Source: Spongilla lacustris (Eukaryota > Porifera > Demospongiae > Spongillida > Spongillidae). Taken from it: a stretch of 64,000 bases of DNA. The stretch's first letter is position 1; each line of letters begins with the position of its first letter. The notes beneath the pieces are model-generated. The model saw only the letters and a program-made list of their open reading frames with translations. It did no database searches and had not been told where the DNA came from. Positions 56,813 through 64,000 of the stretch are shown here, one piece after another. The translations under genes and the position numbers were made by a program. The stretch is from contig OX442416.1 of assembly GCA_949361645.1 (NCBI GenBank), forward strand, positions 14,087,835 through 14,151,834, read 5' to 3'.

Positions 56813-57159
56813 GTGGCCCACTTCAGCCCACACCAGCACCCACACACAAGCACCCACACATACACAATGTAAGAGCACCCACACACATACATGTACATGT
56901 ATAGTGCAGTGCAGATGCATCAAGAACTAGATGATGTCAACCCTACAGCCCTCTGCATTGCTTCAGTGCCATCCCCCTAACATGGCCTAACACATGCAGC
57001 ACTTAGCCACGGTCCATTGTACACATCTATCACTTATCTCCCTCCATCCCCCAACCAACCGTAAGAGGCAGTGATTAGGAGGATGGCAGAGATTCTTGTG
57101 TGAAGAAATAATGGATTGGTTTGAGAAATGGTGTAAGTGAGAGATGGGGGAAAGAGGGG

Positions 57160-57738
57160 GAGGGAAAGAGGGAGGGAGGGAGGGAGGGAGGGAGGGAGGG
57201 AGGGAGGGAGGGAGGGAGGGAGAGGGAGGGAGGGAGAGGAAGGGAGGGAGAGGAAGGGAGGGAGAGGAAGGGAGGGAGGGAGGGTTGGAGGGAGGAAGGG
57301 AGGGAGAGGAACGGAGGGAGGGAGGGAGGGAGGGAGGGAGGGAGGGAGGGAGGGAGGGAGGGAGGGAGGGAGGGAGGGAGGAGGGAGGGAGGGAGGGAGG
57401 GAGGAAGGGAGAAACGGAGGGAGGGAGGGAGGGAGGGAGGGAGGGAGGGAGGGAGGGAGGGAGGGAGGGAGGGAGGGAGGGAGGGAGGGAGGGAGAGAGG
57501 AAGGGAGGGAGGGAGGGAGAGAGGAAGGGAGGGAGGGAGGGAGGGAGGGAGGGAGGGAGGGAAGGAGAGGGAGGGAGGGAGGGAGGGAGGGAGGGGAGGG
57601 GAGAGGAGGGGAGGGAGAGGAAGGGAGGGAGAAGAAGGGAGGGAGAGGAAGGGAGGGAGAGGAAGGGAGGGAGGGAGGGGATGGAGGGAGGGAGGGAGGG
57701 AGGGAGGGAGAGGGGAGGGAGGGAGGGAGGGGAGGGAC
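57160..57738. repeat. Long (GGGA)n-derived array
   Basis: About 580 bp of GGGA with GGGAGAGGAA interruptions. It generates the long Gly/Arg/Glu and Pro/Ser open frames, which are not genes. Confidence 0.98.
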
Positions 57739-58016
57739 AGAATGATAAGAAAGAGGGATAGAAAAATTCAGTTTTTTTTCTCATATCTTACTGTTCATCT
57801 GTTTCCTTACGACAGGAATGTACACTATGATGTATTTAATAATACCAACTACTTACATGTAACCTCACAAAACGGCTAGCCCTTACAAACTAACACTCCC
57901 TCATACCCACCACCAACGCCCACACCAGAAGGGGTACCCTTTTTTCCTCATTACCCCATCTCCCTTCTCCCCCCACCTCCAAGCCTACCCACTCTTGCAT
58001 GGCTGCCCTGACCTAA

Positions 58017-58096
58017 TTATCCCCTCCGCTCGTAGTAAACATTCTGTGGGCAGAGGTGAGTGGGCATATTGGAGGGGCCATACATGTAATCTGAGC
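58017..58096 (-). CDS. Possible last exon of an unknown minus-strand gene
   Basis: After an acceptor (CCTGTGCAG) the minus strand reads SDYMYGPSNMPTHLCPQNVY YERRG and stops at TAA. The composition is protein-like and the acceptor is good, but no partner exon or family is recognised. Confidence 0.2.
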
Positions 58097-58508
58097 CTGC
58101 ACAGGACCGCCTTGGATCCAAAAAAATAATAATAAAAACCAAAAAATCTGTGAAACAAAAGAGGTTAGTTTGTCTGTGCCTTAGCAAAAACAGTGACAGC
58201 ACCTCGTCCCCATCAGCCCCTTTGTATTGTGGTCAGCTTGTGTATATAGTATGGTTTTGCCACAGGCATGAATGTATAAAGGTGTGCTAGGGGTATGAAT
58301 GATGGTGGGGGATGGTATGGTGGTGAAATGTGTAAACAGTGTACATAGACCTTGCTGTTAGTAATGTAGAGGGGAAAGGAGGGGGTGGGGAGGAGGGGGG
58401 AGGGGAGGGGGGCATGTTAGAGAAAAAAAAAAAGAATTATAGATGGATGTATGCAGAATATCAGCTGCATTATAGGGTGGACTTTTGGATATGGTTTGGT
58501 GTATTAAT

Positions 58509-58635
58509 ACATATACACATGTACATGTACATGTACATACATATTATAAATACATGTACCGCACACACACACACAACACACACGCACACACACACACACA
58601 TGCACACACGCTTTCACACACACACACACAGATGT
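58509..58635. repeat. ACATGT- and (AC)n-rich tract
   Basis: Tandem ACATGT units at 58518-58556, followed by (AC)n interrupted by GC. Confidence 0.9.
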
Positions 58636-59040
58636 TCCAATCACATGTACATGCATGCCACATACCCACATGGCACACCAGCTAATGACAACGCATGTAT
58701 GTGTGCATGCCCATAAATTAGCCTCCTAGACACCTCGGTCTAAACGCACGTCCTTTCCCAAACATTCATTAACTCCTTCAACACTCCCACATGTGCACGC
58801 CATCTGCACCAACCAGCCTATGTAAGGTTTCTATTTCATAAAGCCACAGCTGCCCTTGAGTACTAGTGACCCCTCCCCCTCCCCCTCCTCCACCCCCAAC
58901 CCCCGTGGCATGCCTCACATTACGATTTTACACATGGCTAGGTACCAAAGTGGCAGAGGGGAGCGATCCCACAAAGCCATGGGAAAGCCACAGACCTGCT
59001 GATGGCTTCAGTACATACATGTACACAGTAACACCTCACA

Positions 59041-59180
59041 CAATACATGCACATGTACATGTACATGTGCATGCACATACATGTGTACACAAATGCACAC
59101 ACATGTACATGTACATGTACATATACACACATGCACCCATATATATATATATACACATGCACATATACATGTACAGGACA
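59041..59180. repeat. ACATGT/GCACATAC-rich tract
   Basis: Dense palindromic ACATGTACATGT runs and a short (AT)n. Confidence 0.9.
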
Positions 59181-59860
59181 CACATTCTGGTACGACATCA
59201 TCACAAGTCACAGTGATGTCATGTTAAAGGTTTCCCATAGTAAACAGAGAGAGGTATGTAATACCGGTGTGTGCGCCCCTATCCTCCCCACCCCTCTGGT
59301 TACCTACCCTCAGCACTGGCCACACCCACACATCTTACTTCACACAGGGAGAAAAAATCCAAATCCTAAAAAGCAACAAGACATTGTCCCCATGGTAACC
59401 CCCCAGGACACAGCTGCACTCACAAAGGGGGTGGCATCACGACACGTTTCAATCATCCCTCCAATTAGCTATACCGACAGCAAAGCCGCTCACAGGCTAA
59501 TGACACGGTGTCCATGACAACAATGGGCATACTAATGGAGTGAGGCATCCCCACACACTGCCACCTGCACTAACACATCATGTTCTGCTACCCCTGGCTG
59601 TACCCAGCACATACATGTACATACACACATATACATGTATGGACACATACATGTACATGTAGCCTGTATATTGTACATACATGTATGAAAACCTACACAA
59701 ATTCAAGATGCCCCTGGGGCCATCATACCCCTGGGGCCATCATAACCCCTGGGGCAGCTGCCCCACCCATGTGAAGCATGTACCTGATGTGATAACATGC
59801 TTGGTTGCCCTACAAGCATAACCATGTATGCAACATTACATGTACATGAAAAGCACTCAT

Positions 59861-59928
<68 letters not shown>
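59861..59928. repeat. (AC)n microsatellite
   Basis: About 34 units. Confidence 0.98.
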
Positions 59929-59933
<5 letters not shown>

Positions 59934-60137
59934 CACATGTACACAAACCAATCACACACACTGCTGCACAATGCATGTACACACATTATTGCACTGGTAC
60001 ATGTACATGTGTGTAGGCATTCCTCAGGAGCAGGCAATAAGGCATGCATGAATGCACCCTCCATCTCTGCCTAAATTCCTTTTGCTGTACCAGAGAGTAG
60101 TGGTGTGTATGTGGTTGTGTGTGGTAGCTACAAGCAC

Positions 60138-60245
60138 ACTACATGTATGCTGCCATACTACACACTACATGTATGCTGCCATACCACACACTACATGTAT
60201 GCTGCCATACACCACACTACATGTATGCTGCCATACACCACACAC
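60138..60245. repeat. Minisatellite CTACATGTATGCTGCCATAC
   Basis: Four copies of about 26 bp. Confidence 0.93.
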
Positions 60246-60469
60246 TAACAAGGGTTGTGACCTCAGACAAAGGAGGGACCACCTCTGAATCCCCAGGAAC
60301 ACATCTAAGTGCCCTCTCCCCTCCCCCCTCCTCTTTTTTCCCCTTCTCTATTCCTATGTGGTGCTACACACACACACAGCGATGGAAGCCATCTCCTTGA
60401 ACTCATAGGCCAACTAATACATGGGTATCTCACACAAGGTGTACAGGCATGTGTTACATTAATCACCAG

Positions 60470-60582
60470 TGGACCATACAGTGGACCATACAGTGGACCA
60501 TACAGTGGACCATACAGTGGACCATACAGTGGACCATACAGTGGACCATACAGTGGACCATACAGTGGACCATACAGTGGAC
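60470..60582. repeat. 12-bp minisatellite GTGGACCATACA
   Basis: Nine perfect copies. Confidence 0.98.
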
Positions 60583-60685
60583 CACGGTGATGTTTCCAAT
60601 ATGAAAATGTACAAAACATACGGGAATATGTACACTGTACCTTCATAACACTGATAGTGTGTGCAAATATACATGTACATGCATT

Positions 60686-60757
60686 ACATACATGCATACA
60701 TGCATACATACATACATACATACATACATACATACATACATACATACATACATACAA
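60686..60757. repeat. (ACAT)n microsatellite
   Basis: About 16 units of CATA. Confidence 0.97.
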
Positions 60758-61119
60758 ACACACACATGCATACACATACACACATACAGTATAGCAGATC
60801 GATATCAATGGACGGGCTAGGTTCATTACCCACCAATAGAGGAGGTGTGGCTACCTCACACACACTACTGCCCCTCCAGAACGTCCACACAACACTTCAG
60901 CCATGCTTGGCTGGCCCCACCCATGCCAACAAGAAGGGGACTGGATGCCCCATTGCCTCCCACCACCAACACACAACAGGGCTCCAGCAGACTATGGCTT
61001 AGGGGGCATCCCCCCAGACCACACCCACCTCTTCCCCAGTCCACTCTACCCCCAGTCCAAAGCACATATTCCAACAACAACAATTAGACCTACATGTACT
61101 GCTGTCACGACAGCCACAC

Positions 61120-61120
<1 letters not shown>

Positions 61121-61168
<48 letters not shown>

Positions 61169-61181
61169 TGTGCGTGTGTGT
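61121..61181. repeat. (GT)n microsatellite
   Basis: Interrupted (GT)n. Confidence 0.96.
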
Positions 61182-61956
61182 GTGACATGGGGACTGTCAG
61201 GAGAGTACAGAGTTCAAGGCAAAACAGGTCACCATGGTGATGAACAGCTTGAGGTAAGCATCAGTAGTACTGTATTTCTCCACACACACGTACATGTGTC
61301 CTCCAATGAAGTAGCAGCAAGTGCATGCATACAACATGTACATGTACATGCATACACTTTTGTAGCATACATTTTACACACACATGCACACACGATGATA
61401 CATGTATGCATACATCTACATTTACATGTGCATGTGCACATAAATGTATGTGTTTTATTTATTTATACATGTACATGTATATACACGCAAATGTACACCT
61501 ATACATGCATGCAAGTGTGCAGATTTGCACATACATGCAATTATCCCATACGGGACACAGAATACATGCGATGTTATGTATATGTGTGTGTGAATTCATG
61601 TGGTATGGGGGGTAGGTAACATTCGAGGCAATTGTCAAGAGCAAATTGTGCCGGTCCTCAGGTATGCCAGCAATGGGGCAACAGGTAACCTTATACCTCC
61701 CCAGCCCGGGCCCCTCCCGCTGAATGTACTCATGGCAGCCACACACACCTCGTTGGAGGGCCGTTATTCACGAAGAGGGACGTAAACATTGCCCCCACTG
61801 GGTGGGAACAGAGGTGTGTATGTGTTGCCTCTCATGATTATCTCATTTGGTGTAATGTTTGTTGTCAGAGGAAGCTGTGTTTATTGTTTATGTTTGCATT
61901 TTGTTTTGATAGGCGACCATGTTTTTTATGATAGCGGGTATGAACAGGGACATGTA

Positions 61957-61957
61957 T

Positions 61958-62011
<54 letters not shown>
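61957..62011. repeat. (GT)n microsatellite
   Basis: About 27 units. Confidence 0.97.
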
Positions 62012-62013
<2 letters not shown>

Positions 62014-62251
62014 TACAGAGTTCTGTATATGTAAAAGCCACTAAATAAAAAAGATGAAATTTCAGGGCATACTTGTGCCATACTACCCACTACTTTCCTA
62101 AATATTTTGAAGAGTACTGCAATTAAACACTGCACATAATTACATTATGTTTACAGCCTGTATTACTCCCAAATGCCTCCAATCGTCATATCCCCCTCCC
62201 CCTCCCCACTTCCTTTACTTGCAAGGATTTACAACTGAGACAGTTGTGTGC

Positions 62252-62518
62252 GTACACATGTACATGTGTATGCATGTACACACGTAAATATGTACACACG
62301 TAAATATACACATGCACATCATGTACACATGTAAATGTACACATGTAAATATATATGATGTACACAAGTACATGTACATGTAGATGTGTACATGTACATG
62401 TACATGTGTACATGTACATGTACATGTACATGTACATGTGTACATGTACATGTACTTGTGTACATGTATGTGTACACACAGGTGTCCATGTGGAGATGTA
62501 CACACACACACACACACA
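62252..62518. repeat. ACATGT palindromic satellite-like tract
   Basis: More than 20 ACATGTAC/TACATGTG words in 260 bp, ending in (AC)n. Confidence 0.93.
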
Positions 62519-63204
62519 CCTGCTTCTCTTCACCACCTCACCAATAATCATATGAGGTGCAAGTGTGAAAAGGTCCAAGGCTTTGTTGCCCTCAAATTCA
62601 TGGCCATTTAGACCCTAAGCCGTGAATAATGTCACCAGCACTCTCGCTGGTATGCAGAGAGGTATGCTGCCATAGGTACATGTAGAGGTGACCTCAATAT
62701 ACAAACATGTACATGTAGACAAATACACACACATAGGCACACACGTTCATGTACACGTACATGTACATTGTACACACATACACACACTTACACCCACATG
62801 CATACACACATACGCACACATACATGTACACACACACACATACATTGTACACTTTCATATGCACACACATGCATGTGCACACACATACACACACACACAC
62901 ACTAATTGAACACCATACATGACAACCATTGATGGTGGACCTAAGGCTTCAAATCACCTTGAGCACACAAAGGCCCAGAAGCCCTTAGGTACAGGTGTGA
63001 ATTATGACCCAAAGCATACCACACTGCATACTTCAAACCAGCCTCCTCCCTCCCCCCCCCCTTCCCCCAACCTACCACCCCTCCCACCTCCCTTTAATCC
63101 CTTCCTTGTGGTAACAACAAAACCAGCCCACTGTACCCACACATGCTGATGGCCCTTCAGATGTGTTATGTATGGGGGGCATCAGAAGTGCTATGGGCCA
63201 GCCC

Positions 63205-63915
63205 ACATACATGTACACACACACCACACACATGCACGTACACACATGCACGTACACACACTACACACATGCACGTACACACACCACATACATGCATGTA
63301 CACACACACACTACACACATGCACATACACACACACCACACACATGCACGTACACACACACTACACACATGCATGTACACACACACCACACACATGCACG
63401 TACACACACACTACACACATGCACGTACACACACACACCACATACATGCACGTACACACACACACTACACACATGTACGTACACACACCACACACATGCA
63501 CGTACACACACACTACACACATGCACGTACACACACACACCACATACATGCACGTACACACACACTACACACATGTACGTACACACACCACACACATGCA
63601 CGTACACACACACTACACACATGCACGTACACACACACACACCACACACATGCACGTACAAACACACTACACATGCACGTACACACACTACACACATGCA
63701 CGTACACACTCACCACACACATGCACATACACACACACACCACACACATGCACGTACAAACACACTACACATGCACGTACACACACTACACACATGCACG
63801 TACACACTCATCACACACATGCACGTACACACACACACCACATACATGCACGTACACACACACTACACACATGCACGTACACACACACTACACACATGCA
63901 CGTACACACACATCT
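63205..63915. repeat. Minisatellite ACACATGCACGTACACAC (24-28 bp)
   Basis: About 27 units of variable length, some arranged in a higher-order pattern (the blocks at 63655-63720 and 63745-63810 are repeated). It produces the Thr/His and Cys/Val open frames on both strands. Confidence 0.96.
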
Positions 63916-64000
63916 AACCACACTATCCTGCCTACCATTGGTGCAATTTCCCACCTGATGAGGTAGGTCTACTGCATGTGGACACACCCCCAGCTAGCCA

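Larger units (their letters stand above)
55813..64000. other. Repeat-dominated region without a supported gene
   Basis: Minisatellites and (AC)n/(GT)n tracts listed separately fill most of it. The sequence between them shows no kinase catalytic motif or other family signature. It may be a long 5' intron of the receptor kinase gene or intergenic. Confidence 0.5.

Noticed and set aside
57121..57879. Gly/Arg/Glu-rich ORFs of 200-270 codons and their Pro/Ser antisense frames (also 55248-55835 and 49777-50241)
   Set aside because: They are translations of GGGA or GGGGAAGA microsatellites in several frames at once.
60470..60582. Short-unit array as a possible CRISPR or regulatory iteron set
   Set aside because: Perfect 12-bp tandem repeat without spacers or an associated gene; ordinary minisatellite.
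61202..61254. Possible plus-strand exon GAGAGTACAGAG...CTTGAG before GTAAGC
   Set aside because: It has a CAG before and a donor after, but no family match or neighbouring exon; too short to support.
61459..61746. Minus-strand Cys-containing ORF considered as a receptor ectodomain exon
   Set aside because: The spacing of cysteines does not match the three-finger fold of TGF-beta receptors, and splice sites could not be placed.
63143..63966. Thr/His and Cys/Val ORFs in the terminal minisatellite
   Set aside because: Repeat-derived; all frames on both strands are open with periodic peptides.

Overview
The window is nuclear DNA from an invertebrate animal. Its genes are split by short GT-AG introns. 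Every intron and intergenic gap is full of simple repeats, long poly-G/C runs and dispersed ACATGTAC-type palindromes. The gene set is a Pax gene with paired box and homeobox, a TGF-beta type II receptor-like kinase, an ankyrin-ROC-COR-Death protein, a CUL7/CUL9-like cullin and RBR-like exons. This fits an early-branching metazoan, most likely a sponge; that taxon is an inference from the gene repertoire, not something proved by the sequence.

Layout. 0-5 kb: a hAT transposase remnant and a 5'-truncated LINE. 5-12 kb: copy 1 of a segmental duplication, with a PIKK/SMG1-like antisense exon, two cullin exons, and Cys-rich RING/IBR-like exons separated by minisatellites. 12.3-39.7 kb: one plus-strand gene of at least 12 exons whose reading frame closes perfectly to 931 codons (ankyrin repeats, ROC GTPase, COR, Death domain). 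Its introns carry a four-fold tandem block that multiplies a 99-nt ankyrin exon, a second LINE, fold-back and MITE elements, an antisense BEN-domain remnant and a complete TIR-bounded integrase transposon (Ginger-like) with a protease-like C-terminal part. 40.5-44.5 kb: copy 2 of the duplication, with a cullin C-terminal/neddylation region that needs two frame changes. 44.5-48.3 kb: intergenic palindromes and MITEs. 48.3-53.2 kb: a six-exon Pax gene on the minus strand (624 aa). 53.8-55.3 kb: the 3' end of a TGF-beta type II receptor-like kinase, same strand, less than 0.6 kb upstream of Pax. 55.5-64 kb: almost pure minisatellite and microsatellite sequence with no gene I can defend.

Most notable: the exon-multiplying tandem array; a Pax homeodomain that keeps its hydrophobic core but lost DNA-contact residues Arg5 and Asn51; the Ginger-like element with 179-bp TIRs and a TATA target duplication; complementary cullin and RBR fragments in duplicated blocks on both sides of the ROC gene; a strand-oriented placement of pyrimidine tracts before acceptors and GT tracts after donors; and a C8 homopolymer in the receptor kinase tail that decides between two very different C-termini.
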